Shown: positions 48,901 to 62,830, counted from the first letter of the stretch. The stretch is DNA of 64,000 bases from Epiperipatus broadwayi (GCA_028023455.1 JAQFVV010012396.1:3664156-3728155); one strand, 5' to 3'. Made by a program: numbers and translations. The notes: generated by a model from the sequence alone, not told the origin.

Positions 48901-51900
48901 TGTTAACATGATATACAACATTAACTGCTTAATCTAAAAAAATTTTTGATCATCTGTGAATGCTATCTTTCATCTTATTTTTTGAAAAGCATCACCCATA
49001 TATCTCTAATAGTTTTACTATTTACTACTTAGAAATTATTTTTTTCTGACACACAAATTAGATTTTTAATTTTTTTTTACAAGTTTGTCATTAAAATTAG
49101 TAAATAGAATAATTTAAAAATATATATTTACAGCACTTTTACTAGTAATATATTTAACCAATGGTATTTAGCATAACATTTATGTTTGTTGATGTAACCA
49201 TTTCATATTTAGCATTATAATGGGAATTGCTTATTTTACATTAGTAAACATAAAAATTATTTTTTTAAGAATAATTTTCTAAATAATTTCATTAATTTAA
49301 TATGTTTTCATATATGTAATAATATTTTTCTAATTAAACTAAAAATAATTTTATTTTGTTACAAATTTTATTTAAATTGAAATTCATTTATATGAAAAAT
49401 CGATTATATAACTTAAGTTTCAATTTAATTATATTTAATTATTGTTCAAAAGGTATTGTAAATGTTTAATTATTAATTTTGCATTTGGCTGCAGAGGGTG
49501 CATGAAAGAAAGTACAGTAATTAAATTTTAAATGTAATATTAATGCTTTAATTTATGAAATTATATATATATATATCATTTTTAATTTTATTAAAGTATA
49601 TATTATTGAAAAAATAAATCTAATATCTTGGCTACTATATAAGGATCAACTGATCTGATATTTGATAAGACAAATACAGCAATATCTAGAGATCAGAGGC
49701 CTTTGAAAAATTAAGCCATTAATTTAAATTAAATGAATTAAATTCATAATTAATCATTAAAAGCATTCTCATTGAGAAGTCATTATAGTATTTGTATGCA
49801 GAATAAGATGGTTATTTCAAAGAAACCATTGTATATTATGACTTATATTAAGACATAATTTATACTCATATTGGAAACCAAATACTATTTGGTAGCAAAT
49901 CAAATTATTTAGAGAACTAAAGCATCACATAAATAATATTTACAACTGTTAGATCTTTATTTCTAAATTATTCAGTGCTATTTTTTTTTAAAAAAAAGCT
50001 TTTTCATAAGCTATGCCAAGAGGTTACATAAGTCCAACAAAAATCACAGTTACATTCAATCTGATTTTATACAAAAAAGATTTTGATTATTTCATTTGAA
50101 AATATAAAAAATATAATGGATTTTAGTATTAAACATAATTTTTATAGTCAATAAGCACAGACATAATTGGTTTTATTGTGATAAGAATTAATAATAAATC
50201 AATTTTTTATCTCACATAATAGGACAAAACAAAAGCAACTATCTAATCTTGAGCCATCTATTTTTCATTGATTACTCAGTCTTAATGTAGATTGCATTAA
50301 AAGAGAAAACTTTTTTTTTTACCAGAGAAGAATCCATTCCATTCTTATAAAAGTAGCATTAAATGAAAATACAACTTTATTATTGCCTCAGAATTATTTA
50401 AATATGTACAGTTAATAGATCATATTTTTGAAGAACTTTTTTTTTTCAATAACAGAATAAAATTAACTGCTCTCAGACTAAATGGTTATTTGTGCTCAAA
50501 AGTTAGAGTAAAAACATTTGTAGTGAATTAAACCTATAAATATCTTAAGCAATAAACTATATTTTATAGTCAAGACTTCACCATACTATTAATTCATCAC
50601 AGAGAAGCTTAATTCTTTATCATTAGTTATAAAGATTGAAGAGAGATTACCAAACATAGCAAAAAATATATAACACAGAACATTGTTGTTTTTTAAATTA
50701 CATAATCAATAATGGAAATAATAATATAAAATTAGAATAAAAGTTGTAATTACTCTTGATAAAGTAGAATAATATTTTGTGATCTATAGATAATAAACTC
50801 ATACATGAGACATATGTAGAGTTGAGATATAAACAATAAAATTAGAAGAATAAAAGTTGAAGACTATAAAAGGAATTTAAGTAATAATAAAAGAAATAAG
50901 TTAGAAGATTAAAATTAATAATGTAGACATTTGCTGAAGAGAGGAAATGATAATGATTTTTTTTACAAAAAAAAATTATAAAAAAAAGAGAAATTGAATT
51001 GACATGTACTTTAGAATAAGAGAAATATGAAAAATTATGCTTTAGGAATGGAAGATAAGATAATTAGATAGAAGTAAAAGAGTTATTAATAATTTTAAAA
51101 AAGGGAAGATTTATGACAGTATAACAGAAAAATAAAAAAAATGTTTAAATATGTAGTCTGGTATTTCAAAAAATAACTAATGATGATAATAGTATTATCC
51201 AAATTAGCTATGTCATAATAGGTGAAGATTAATTTATTTAATGAAAAGAATATGCAGCCTATATGTATTATGTTGTTAAAACTAAATTTAAAAAAACACA
51301 ATAATTATAATACTCATACTATGCACATAATTTCCAAAACAAGTTGCAAAAAAAAAAAAAAAAACGTGTTTGCTAATGGTGTAAAATCTTCTATCTTATA
51401 ATGTTTGTGATTATTGGAAACATTTCATTATTATAAGATTAAAATGGTAATAAATAATAACTATTAAATTGCCATACAGTTATGTTATAGTCCTAGGTAT
51501 ATATACATACCACAGCCACAGACTTGAGCCAGGTAAAACTTGTAATTTTTTTCAAAATAGTACTTAAGAATTTTCTTTCAAATAGTCAGCCCAAAATCAA
51601 TCTTATTATCTATCCAATAGTGTCCACAACAAGGATGGAAAAGCATTTAAGCCCTTACCAATTCATAAACCTAATATGATGTTATATCTTTTTTTGAGTT
51701 AGATAATAAATCCAGATTTTTATTCTACATTTTCTAGAGATTTTTATTTGATTAAAATACAAAAACATAGAAATTGAAATTTATACTTTTTTTTTTGCAG
51801 TGATAGAAAAACAAACTGAACTTACTCTATGAGTAAATGTGCAGGATTGCAAAATTCTTTTACAATATCATATTGTAATAAAATTATATAGGAAAGCTAA

Positions 51901-53602
51901 CTTTATTAGACTAAATTTTCTTTATAGATTTGGTTTTAAATATAGCTGATTTTGTTATGAAATATATTTAATATTTTTTTTAAAAAATCAACTAGTTTTG
52001 GGATGCTTCCTTTAGTAATGGAGGAAATGTTTTAGCTTATGGAAGTACTGGCATATTAAATGGTACTGCTTTAATTATTGCCAATAGCAGGTTATTCTAC
52101 AAAAAAAAAAAATTAACATATACAACACAGAAGGTTTTGCATCCATCCAAATGAATATTTACAAAGTAGTTAGAAGTATGAACCAATTTTCTACATTGAG
52201 TTGACTCTTTGATGAAGTTGAAAGTATAGATGAAAATGAGTTAATCAATGACTCAGATATTTTAAGTCTTGACATTACCTAAGTCAGCTTTCTTAATACA
52301 CATAATCTATGCAGTAAGTTGCTGTTGTTTTCAGAAAATAAACAGTTTGGATTATTTTTCACTACCTTTCTGTTTCCTTTCAGTGAGGCTTTTATTTTGT
52401 AGTTGTTATTTGAAAGCCTTTTTACTATGTATCAACATTATAATATTATCAAGCCTTTTTACAAAGTTTCAATTATATATATATATATATACTTTTTAAA
52501 TTTTCATAAAGAATAAAACCAATGAATTATGATATATTAAACATTCTTTTCATCGACTAATAAAAATTAAAAAAAACATAAAATAGCTAAAAACTAAATT
52601 TTATTAGATTTTTATACACATTAAAAGATTAATATCAAAGTGTACATCAAAGATAAAAAGGTTACTTTACTAAAATACTATTTTCTCAACAAAGTGATTT
52701 AATGAAAATCTTCCGCATCATTATATAATAAATATATTCTAAATTTAAATTTAAATAAAAATGTACAACTATTATTATTTTGATTAATTAGAGCAAATTT
52801 CATAAAAAATATAAAATGCTTGTAAGATAAAAATTTCAAGAAAATGACTACCAGCAATTCAGATAACAAACAGAAATAGTATAAGAAAATAATCAGATAG
52901 ACAAATTCTTAGGCAAAAAGGTTACAAGGAAAGTCAACTCAAAAAGGCAATTCAGGTAAAATATAAAATGAAAAGTATTCAAATTGTTTGCCAATTGAAA
53001 GGTCATGTAATGTTTTAATATTGGAAGTGATGTAATTTAGCATTTTCTACTCTTAAAAATAAGTATGACCAACAAATAATCACAATGTCTGAATATTTGG
53101 TAGTATTAACATAGACAGTATTTTATTTTAATATTGTGCAGATTGCAGCTGGTTTGAAAGTTACAACTCTTCCCTTAAATGGTGTTACATATAACAGGTT
53201 CATAGGTTTTGATTAGTGAATAGATATGCACTTATACATGGTTAAATGTTAAGACCTAGTATTTAAGGCACAAGTTTGGATATAACATGTTTCATAAGAA
53301 AATATAAGAGATGAGATACCACACTTCCAAAGTCTATGTTGATGATGTTGTAAAAATAATTTTTAAATTGTAACTAAAAATAAAACCAATAAATTATCTA
53401 TTTAATAGTATATATATAATAAAGGCAAATTTGCAATATTTTAAAGTTTATTTTCAAATTTCAACACTACTAATTCTGAATATATCTCTCATATATGTGA
53501 CCCTAAATGCAATTTTTTGATGTGATATGTGCAGAGTGAAAAATATTTAAATATGAATATATATTTTTTAGTTTATCATGTCTTTAAATCTAATAAAATA
53601 TT
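45914..53602. other. AT-rich DNA, nothing recognisable in 7.7 kb
   Basis: This is the longest stretch without a supported feature. It holds only a TAA/TCA trinucleotide microsatellite at 47819-47862 and short A, T and TA runs. Open frames at 47756-47947, 51095-51301 and 52269-52499 follow base composition (Asn, Ile, Phe, Lys) and show no motif. Decayed elements too old to read by eye may be present. Confidence 0.45.
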
Positions 53603-55160
53603 CATCATCATCATAATTTTCAAACATTATTGATGCAGTATAAGATGAAGATCTCTTCATTCAATCCAGTTTCTCTAATCTCTAACCTCTCTTCTCCTCA
53701 TTACCCTAGCACATTTCTTTATTTCATCCATCCATTTTACATGTGGTCTCTTTCTTAGTCTTTTACAATCTCTTGGAATCCAGGTTAAGATTTCAATGGT
53801 CCATCTATTATTCTCTCTTCCAAAAATATATTTATATCAACTCTAATCTCTTAATTCTTTCACTGATGTCAGTAACACCTGTTCGTTCTCTCATGCATAT
53901 ATTTTGTTTTTATTTCTTCTTGATATCCTAACATACATCTCTCCATTCTTTGATGAGTAGTCTGAAGTCTTTCTGTTGCTATTCAGTTAAGTATCAAACT
54001 CACAGATTCATAAGTAAAAACTGGAAAACACATTTATTTAAAACGTTCCTTTTTAAACATATAGTCATACTTCTTTTTAATAATATTAAATTATTTCTAT
54101 CAAAGAACATCAACAAGTTTATTTCTATGATTAATTTTATTTATTTTGTTTACATCTGTAGTAATCATCTGACCAAGACATATGGAATTGTTAATTTCAT
54201 CTAACTCATCATTATCAATGTGTATTTTCTTCTTTTTGAGACAATCCACTAAGCATTATTTTAGTGTTTTTAACATTTACCTTTAGTTCTTCTTTCCTAC
54301 TTTCATCTGATAACTCTTGCAGCATTTCCTGAAACTCTGAAGCATTATTTTCAAGAACAATTACATCATTTAAAAAATCTACATGACTTAAATAATCTCC
54401 ATTTACTTTTACACCCTTAGCTTCTCATTATAATCCACAAAACTGTTTTTGAACAACTGATGCAAATAAAATTTTGGAGATATGAAATCACTTTGTTATA
54501 TACCTTTTTCATTAACCAATATTAATCTTCCTAGTATCATTAAATAGTCTAAGAGTTGCTGTTATTTTTATAAATATTGTTCATAGTATGATGATATTCT
54601 GGAATTATACCTTAATGACTCAATGCCTTAATCACTGAAAAAACTCTTATAGAATAAAATGCCTTTTCAATGAAAGCTATAAATCCAAATAATAATGGAA
54701 AGTCATATTTACTGGTCATTTTTATAACTTCTCTCAATAGTTGGACATAATCTACTGCACTAAAATAACTTTTAAATCCAATTTGGTCTTTTGGTTGATT
54801 AAAATTCAAAGATTGCTGTAGACTAGTTGTAATTATATGGTAAAAATTTTGTATAGAACTGATAAGAGAGATGATAGGTATGAAATTTCTAATATCTTTT
54901 TTATCATCTTTTTTAAAATATTAATATTAATAGTGCATTATTTCAATCATCTCATACATCCTTATTATTTAGACATTTGGTATATAACTTTTCCAAAAAG
55001 TGTTCTATTGCTTCATCCATTTTGTTTTAAGATATCTAATATAATTCCATCATTATATGGAGCCTTTTCCTACTTTATAGATTTAATTGCATGTCTCATT
55101 TTTTCATTTAAAATCATGGGCGATCCAAAAGATATAGCAGTTAAATAACAAGAAAATGTT
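53603..55160 (-). pseudogene. RTE-clade LINE reverse transcriptase remnant
   Basis: The minus strand follows the order of an RTE-type endonuclease-reverse transcriptase. It starts with MRHAIKSIK...KAPYNDGIILDILK (near 55110-55030), then FKKDDKKDIRNFIPIISLI. QPKDQIGFKSYFSAVDYVQL and FIAFIEKAFYSI follow at 54612-54809, where FVDYEKAFDSV is usual. VDFLNDVIVL stands where FADDIVL is usual, continuing ASEFQEMLQELSDESRKEEL and LKVNVKNTKIMLSG near 54420-54250. The C-terminal part is RTGVTDISERIKRL, RWTIEILTWIPRDCKRLRKR and PHVKWMDEIKK, ending near 53650. ATTATGATGATGATGAAT at the end (53620-53603) fits the short tandem tail of RTE elements. Catalytic Asp residues of motifs A and C are mutated, and stops and frameshifts occur. 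The endonuclease domain is missing (5' truncation). Confidence 0.88.
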
Positions 55161-55294
55161 CATAGAGACAATATTATAAATAAAATAAGCTTTTTAAATA
55201 GAGCATGTAATCAAAAAAAAAATTAAAAAAAAAATTATGCGTAAAGATCAATACTGAAAAACTATTATTATTATATCACATGATCTAACTAATG

Positions 55295-55420
55295 GTTTAG
55301 CATGAAATAAGTATATTGGTGATTATTTATCTTTCAGCATATATGTGTTCAAGTGTATCAGTGTTATGAGATAGTGCGGAGAGTGCTGGGTCATGTGAAA
55401 GTCTGTGCTCATATACCCTA
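55295..55420 (+). mobile_element. tRNA-like SINE of the TATCAG family, copy 1
   Basis: It reads GTTTAGCATGAAATAAGTAT, then TTTATCTTTCAGCATATATG, GTGTATCAGTGTTATGAGAT and GAAAGTCTGTGCTCATATAC, followed by a TA-rich tail. The last part sits where the B box lies in other copies (GGGTTCAAATTCC at 56758), so the promoter is decayed here. Confidence 0.7.
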
Positions 55421-55768
55421 TATATTACATATATAGACACAGGTATATAATAAGCTTGTGTGTTTCAGTTATTACATAATAGAAATGTCTGCCCATCCCT
55501 TGTATATGTATTAAATGGATTATGTCCTGTACATGAGGAGTCAGATTGACCTTAGATCAAAATGGGTATGACAAGAATCTCAGCCTCAGGGTGGCCTTTG
55601 AGCATTCCATTATCAGATTTTCAATTGGATGGACGGTTAAAGAGTTGGAGTGTGAAATGGATTGAAGCCTGTCCATTAAAGTATGAAGATTGGCTATCTT
55701 AATATATATCTGAGCACTTATAGCATATATGTGTAGAGATGGTAATCTGAACCAACTGATGATTGCTG
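55421..55768. other. Segment between the two direct SINE copies
   Basis: A GC-richer stretch with no gene. It includes GGGTGGCCTTTGAGCATTCC and GGATGGACGGTTAAAGAGTTGG. It has no partner elsewhere in the window. Confidence 0.4.
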
Positions 55769-55890
55769 GTTTAGCATGAAATACGTATATTGGTAATTAT
55801 TTATCTTTCGGCATATATATGTTCAAGTGTATCAGTGTTATGAGTGTGGAGAGTGGTGGGTCATGTGAAAGTCTGTGCTCATATACCCTA
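55769..55890 (+). mobile_element. tRNA-like SINE of the TATCAG family, copy 2
   Basis: It matches copy 1 at 55295-55420 almost base for base from GTTTAGCATGAAATA to ATATACCCTATATA, with a small deletion in GTTATGAG(ATAGTG)CGG. The two lie 474 bp apart in direct orientation. Confidence 0.75.
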
Positions 55891-56580
55891 TATAATAAAT
55901 AATATAGTGCACAGAATATTTTTAATTTAAATTCATCTCAAAATAATTCAGATTTTTTTTTTTCTAAAAGTATTTAATAGTTTTTCAGAACTATAGTAGA
56001 TAAAATTCCTTTTTTTAACTCTGAGGTATTAAAAAATAAACCATTAAAATATTGAAGTTAGGGAATAGAAGAAAAAGAATCCCCTCCCGCATACTTCAAA
56101 AAATTCCATAAAGCTGATACTGGTATTAAATGATTACGATTATGAATCTTAATAACATAAATTACTTATATACAATTTAAAATGTGTTATAAAATGTTGG
56201 GCAAACTAATAACAACGATAAACATGCATTGATGTTTGGTCATAATATTTTATTGTTTACTTATATCTATTCTAAATTCAAATAGAAATTTTAATATAAT
56301 ATCTAATTCTCTATAGATAAATATATAAAAAATTATTATTTATAATAGATTAATACTTTTTGTATTGGTGTAAATATTACGTTAGCAGTATTATATATTT
56401 ATATTAATGATTATAGAAATATCACCTTACATGATTTAGTGCAATTATAAAATGGCAGATTCATTACCTAAAGATACCTGGATCACAGCCCTTTCACTTT
56501 CAGGGTTTAAATGTAATTTGATCTTCTGAGCATGAGCTATTTAATCAATATTTATAAAAGTTATTATAGCAATATATATA

Positions 56581-56700
56581 GGGGATTTGAAACCCAGACT
56601 TTCAAGCAACCTTCAACTATCCACACTGTCTCATACTACTGATACACATGACCACACACATATAGAAAAGATAAATAATCATCAATATATGTATTTCATG
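56581..56700 (-). mobile_element. tRNA-like SINE, TATCAG family, left arm of a hairpin
   Basis: On the minus strand: ATGAAATACATATATTGATG, a TTATCTTTTC leader, GTCATGTGTATCAGTAGTAT, then GAAAGTCTGGGTTTCAAATC and a CCCTATATATAT tail. It is nearly full length. Its last 71 bp pair with 56701-56771. Confidence 0.75.
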
Positions 56701-56772
56701 TCATGTGTATCAGTGGTATGAGATAGTGTGGGTAGTTGAAGGTTGCTTGAAAGTCTGGGTTCAAATTCCCTA
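56701..56772 (+). mobile_element. tRNA-like SINE, TATCAG family, right arm of a hairpin
   Basis: It reads TCATGTGTATCAGTGGTATG and then GTTGCTTGAAAGTCTGGGTT and CAAATTCCCTATAC. It is an inverted copy of 56581-56651 with few differences and lacks the leader part. Confidence 0.75.
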
Positions 56773-56841
56773 TACTTACAATTAAGTTCCAGATATAAGA
56801 ATGTCTTTATTTCAAATCTTCTAGCAATATATATATATTTC

Positions 56842-56875
<34 letters not shown>

Positions 56876-56899
56876 ATTGTGAAATGATACATATATTGT

Positions 56900-58207
56900 A
56901 CCAGTCAAAACATGTTTATCCATCTAACATGAGCTGGAACTCACAAAATGTACTTCGAATCCAGTCAAATCCGAGATTTAGGTCAGGGCCAGCCTGAATT
57001 CAAACCCACTCTCTAAGCCTCAGATCAAACATCTACTGGATAACATAATAGTGATGGCACATGAGAATTAATTTTAATGCGGCTCACTAGCAAAGTGGAA
57101 AAGACAATGAGACATCTATTAACTATGACTAAACTAAAATATATATAAGCATGGCTGTACTTTTGGAAGTGGAGAAAAGAGGAATTTGAACTACTGAGAC
57201 AAGTTGGATAATAAAAATTAGTTTAATATAGTGACAAATTGTTTACATATATTTATAAATTAATTGCAAACAGTATGAGCATGAATGAGCAAACGGTTGA
57301 TCATTACATAGTGTCATTCATGCTATTATTTCTCATATGCTCTTTATGAGCTAAATGATATATTATAAATAAGCACACATCTTTGGTGGGTCCAATATTA
57401 AGATGCCAATCAACTATTAGAACGAATTACATATGACCATTAACACTTTGATTTACAGTTCTGCAACATGGTGACTAACATATTACTTCAGGAAGCATTC
57501 TGGGATTCATTACAGATATAATATAAACTATTTTCACACCATTACGGTTGTGAAAATAAATAAAATACATTTGAAAACATATTTGATTATATGACAAAAT
57601 ACTTAATGAAAATTCTGTTAATTAGTCCCCAAGGCATATAGATACTCTTAAAAACAAAAATAAGTTATGACGATGGGATTGTATAAGATTGAAATAAATT
57701 TAATTAATAAAACTAGTAGTAGTTGGCATTTATATATATTTCAAGCAGAGAGCAATTTTAATATTAGAGCATTAAAACTGGGTCATGAAGCAAAAGAAAT
57801 AATAATATGAAGAACTTTGTGGTGCTGACATAATAACCAAGAAATAACAGGAAAAGTCATGCTTCTGGATGAAAGATGAAGTGGATAGGCATGCTGCAGA
57901 AATCGCTGATGTGCAGGCCTTTTTGTACAAAGAAAGTGGATAGGCATAGCATGTGCCAGACTTAGGGAATCACCACCAGAGGCCTTTTTATATGAAATAA
58001 ATCTATGGGTTCGAACTTGTTGCAATCCCCAGATTAGAAGATTAGAAGCATGTAATATATATACATACATATATATATATGAAGGTAGGCCAAATGTCAG
58101 TAACACAGTAATGATAAATGTCACTAATGACATTCAATAAGTTTTACTGCTTTAAAATGAATGATCCTTATTTGAATGTCATAATTTAGATAAATTATGC
58201 ACTATGT

Positions 58208-58254
<47 letters not shown>

Positions 58255-59790
58255 AAGATTTCATTTAATAAAATATACATTAAGATTTGACCCCCTCCTT
58301 TTCTCTTATTTAAAATAAATCAATCCCACCCTCATAGATTTTATAATAACTGGAATATTTAAGTACTGTATTTGATATTTTAAGAGTAAATAAAAAAAAG
58401 ACTAGTAGTTATATAGAAAATGAATAATCGGTTACCTTTTCAAAATTGAATAACATTTATAAAATAAATAAGGTTTTAAAGCATTAATTAGCTTGAGTTT
58501 TGGATTCACCCTGGATAGAAAATCCAGAGTTAAACAAATATACATTTTTTATATTAAAACATAAATAAAATGTTGGCTCGTAAAACAATCTGTGAGTGTA
58601 TTAATTAATAATGCATTATATTGTAAGGGGACATTAATTCATGGAGGTTTACTTAAAAAGAAAAAAAAAGATTTTAGAAATTCAACTCATCAGATTGCAT
58701 GAGTCTGGCATATTAATAATAAAACAAACATATAAATAAATGACCGCACCAGAAATAAAGAAAGTTAGAGCATATGAGAGAGAATTAAATTTATAGAAAT
58801 CATTTGAGAGCAATTACATATTAGAAAAGTTACAAAATTAAATTATACATTAGGAGAAATTGATAGTAGAGTTTGAGATTAGTTAGACTAGTTTTACTTG
58901 TGGCTTGAAAATTTACCTTGCACTATTTTAAGAGTCCATATTTTTTTAAGTCTGCTCATGCATGGCAATTGGTTCTTAAATAACAGCTAGCTTTTATTCA
59001 GCATACTAAAGTTCTTAGGTCAGGATTTTACTTCACTCTTGGGCAGCAGAATGGTATGGCCATGGAAGATGATGACCCAACAGGGCCAGGAAGGGTAGTG
59101 GACTTACTACTACATCATTTTCAGTTTCATAATGATGAGTAGTATGTTAACAATACAGTTCTCTCAATAGAAGCTAATCTGTTGGTGATTTAAAATATGG
59201 CCATTTTATACTCTGCTCAGGTATTTCTGGAATGCTTTTAATTACTTAGTTTTAGCTTAAAATCTAATCTCTAATCTAACAGAAATTTTACATTTTCTTT
59301 ATTGATTGTTTTAGAAGATGCAACAGTAAGATAATGTCCAAAAATAATATTCAAATCTATTTCCAGATTAGAAATAGATTTGACAAAATGTTTATAACAA
59401 AAGTACAATCTTTAATCTTAATCCCCATGTTATTTTAAGTAAAAACTTTAATTAAAAATATCTTCCCCAAATTAAAACAATAGTGTTTCCAACCCTTTAA
59501 TTATTTTTAGACAATTAATGTTTGAATCTTGGATTTTATCAAATATACAGTTTAATAAGAAAAAAAAGTACTTTAAAAAGAAAAAATTGTATAAATGACA
59601 TATAATAAAATATTTACAAAAAATCAATATTTTGTTAATATTTTGCTCGTATATATATATATGAGCCGCACCTATGTATTTTAATAAAAAAAAATCAAAA
59701 TTAATAATAATAATATGTTATTGAAAGTTAAAATTTATACATTTAGGTGCGCATCTCAAATATATACATGAAATATATATTGCAAAAGAT
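56900..59790. mobile_element. 3.1-kb non-coding element, copy B (left part)
   Basis: It starts ACCAGTCAAAACATGTTTAT and follows copy A (35277-38403) in the same order and orientation. Shared landmarks include CATCTAACATGAGCTG, the GAATGAGCAA...TCATTACATAGTGTCATTC hairpin near 57270-57330, GTGGATAGGCAT units near 57880-57960, GAGTTAAACAAATATA near 58525, ACTCTTGGGCAGCAG near 59035, ATTTCCAGATTAGAAATAG near 59360 and GCACCTATG near 59670. Copy A has longer (TA)n arrays. No protein is encoded. An open frame on the minus strand at 57783-58133 has no equivalent in copy A. Confidence 0.78.
58214..58252. repeat. (TA)n array in copy B
   Basis: About 39 bp of TA at the point where copy A has a short TATATATATAGAGAGAG (36671-36687). 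Confidence 0.92.
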
Positions 59791-62203
59791 CAATAAATCT
59801 ACCTTTATTTTAAAAAAATCATTTGTTGTTTTTAGAAAAAATCTCTTTGATTTAATGTTTATATATGGAGTATTATTATTTGTTTATGGTTATTAGTTAT
59901 AGTTATTGTTGTTTGGATTTATTATTTTATTTATTTGTTGATGGTACATCACTTTAAATATTTAATTGTTATTATTATTATTATTTTTAATGGTGAGATT
60001 TTTAATAGTAATACTTATATGTTCTATTTATTATAGATAAATAAAGACATATAAATTGTTAATTATAAAAAAGATTATTTTATTTGTAGTGATTATTAAA
60101 AAAATGCAATGTTATTATTTATGTATATATATATTTTAAAGCTATCAAATAAAATTTTCAATTTAATATTTTTTTATATGATTGATATTTTTATTTTTTG
60201 AATGTTAATTGTTTAAAAAAACATATGTAACAATGTTTTTCAAAACTGCATTTTCTGTTGCACATGAGAACAACAACAACAACAGAAAAAAGAGGCCATT
60301 ATTATTAAGGTAGTTATTAAAAGAAACTGAAGGAAAAAAGCTAATTATACATTTATTTTCAGTATCTTCATTTGTCAAGATAATTGGATAAAATACTGTA
60401 ATAAACACATAAACAATGATTGGCTAATATATATATTGCAGCCAGGGGGCTGCACTATTTCTTTTCTTTTATCCCAAGGCAATTTAAAAAGAAAAACAGG
60501 GCAAAATTTCAACACATGAATTTCACTGCGTCTTAAGTTGAAATTTGATATGGTTATCTAGGAGTCTATAATAGTAAATTCAGTAACAAGTCAGAAGCAA
60601 CTAGAATCAATATATTGGATTCAACATTTCAATTTATTTATTTATTTTTCAAGGAGAGAAATCTTTAAACAAATGGAATATATACATATGCATTTGGAAA
60701 CTGATAATTTTCTCTAACGTGATATTTTCTTCAAAATTTAATATAATGCATTCTAATATTAAAAAAAATATAAGAGAATAAAATAATGGAACAAGTTGAC
60801 TTTTGAAAAGAAAAATAAATAAGTTGAACTTTGAAAAGGTAATAAATAACTTTATTAATGTAAATGATATGTTTATATATATATATAATTTTTGAGAACG
60901 ATATTCATTTTCTTTTTATTTTTTATTTTTAATTAGAAAAATGAAACGTTTTTATAAATATAATTCTGTTTTATTTAAACGTTTTGTTTAAAAAAAGCAA
61001 ATGTTTAATAAATGTCAAAATTAACACTTAAGTATTAGAAATTTGTAAGTAAAGCTTTAAGTTTAGGTTGTATATGGGTTATTATATATATATATTTTAA
61101 TAAGTGAAATTTATATTTGCAAATTTTATTATTAAAAGTTTTATTATTTATATAATTTAATTTTTTTTTAATATTATTTATTTATTAGATAATTAGATAT
61201 GTTCTTAGGGATGGATCTTAGATTGAGTTAATTTATTGAGGGTTACATATCAATTAGAAATCATCATTATATTTATATATATTTTTGTGTGTGTACATAT
61301 ATAAGATAACAAATAACAAAATTAAGTGAGATAAGTTCCATATTCATATTAAGTTATAAGTTAGCACTAAATTCCTAAATAGTCAAAGATATGTTATATT
61401 TATAGGCCTGAGTGAGCCTCATTATAAATAATAATAAAAGTATCCAATGCTTGTAGAAATAAGTATAGCCCAAAAGTAGATATAATATATAAATCTTTTA
61501 TAATGTAGTGGAGTAAATTTTGATGATTTCTTTTGATTTAATGATACTTAAATGATTAACCTAGCCTTGAGAGCATATCTATTATCTATTTTATTAATGT
61601 ACAATATTTTACCAGTCAATTATTCACTTATTTATTTATCTATTTTCATTTTCACTTCATATAGTAATTCTTATGCAAACATAAACAATAATTCATATAT
61701 TTGCTGTATATAATATACTTTTATTTTTTTAAATTTTTTTTTAAAATTTGAATATTTGGAAATATAAATATTGGTTTGTGTTCATATTAATGTATACTTG
61801 TTGAGCACAAATATGTCTTCGTCTATTTAACATATATACTTATTGCAAGTATATATGTATTATTATTATTTTTTTTGCATTAGGGTTTGTATTTAAAAAA
61901 CTATTTAAAACACTGATACTACTTAAAAATCAAACCATAATATAGAAATAAAGGATGTACTATTTGTTTTATAAGTAATGCCTTTGTATTTTATTTGGAA
62001 GAATATTAATATTTGTTTTTAGTGCCAGAGTCATTATGAAGTTTATTAAATTCACAACCTAATAGAGAATAATCTCATATTTCAATTATTATTTAGTTTT
62101 TAGGTCACTTATCAAGCCAATGTTCATCAATATGTTTAAATATACATCAGTTTACTTGTGTAATATGTATATTGGATTCCATTAAAATTCCCTTTGTTTC
62201 TGG

Positions 62204-62205
<2 letters not shown>

Positions 62206-62271
<66 letters not shown>
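62206..62271. repeat. (TA)n array, about 66 bp
   Basis: Uninterrupted TA run inside the 59.8-62.9 kb insertion. Confidence 0.95.
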
Positions 62272-62276
<5 letters not shown>

Positions 62277-62610
62277 AGTTAATCATATTAACCCTGAGAA
62301 TAAATTATAATGATAGGTCTTATTATTGCTCTGTATGATTTTGGATTTATTTCATGTATAGCTAGTTGGAAGTGCATATTAACAATTTATTTAAATATAA
62401 TTGGGATAATTTTATCTTTCTTCATTTAAATTATATAATTTATTATATATGGCTTTCTCAACAATTGGATTCATTTATATTGTTAAGATCTTTCTTTATA
62501 TGTATATTCCAATCTATTATATTTGTCATCAACATTTTGGGCATTCTTTTCTCAGTATATGTGTATGATATGCTATGTTTATATTATTTAAATTGGATGA
62601 TAAATACGTT

Positions 62611-62830
62611 CTATTACATTTGGCACCATCAACGTGCAGACATGATTAATTAAGGACTGTTGATAGTCATTCCATTATATTTGATGCCTAAAATGTGAGG
62701 TTTGATTCATTACGATTCATTTATGAGGATAGAGCAATCGTGATTCAATTACATTTGGCTTTCCCAATGATTGGGGCCATTTCAATTGGTGATAGGCATT
62801 CCATTACATTTTGGCACCAACGTTCTTCAT
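62611..62830 (+). repeat. Degenerate tandem repeat, period about 60 bp
   Basis: CATTCCATTACATTTGGCAC-like cores start near 62611, 62671, 62743 and 62801, spaced 60, 72 and 58 bp. Two of them continue as GGCACCA(TCA)ACGT. The TTTGGCACCAACG core resembles the start of an LTR primer-binding site (TGGCNCCAACG), which may be coincidence. Open frames across it are not supported as genes. Confidence 0.55.

Noticed and set aside
54612-54809. 65-codon minus-strand frame as a separate gene
   Set aside because: It is one in-frame piece of the RTE reverse transcriptase around motif A, not a gene of its own.
54837-55148. 103-codon plus-strand frame
   Set aside because: It is antisense to the RTE LINE remnant, whose minus-strand translation is clearly the meaningful one.
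57783-58133. 116-codon minus-strand frame
   Set aside because: It lies in the non-coding 3.1-kb element, includes internal tandem units and a TA run, and is not open in copy A.
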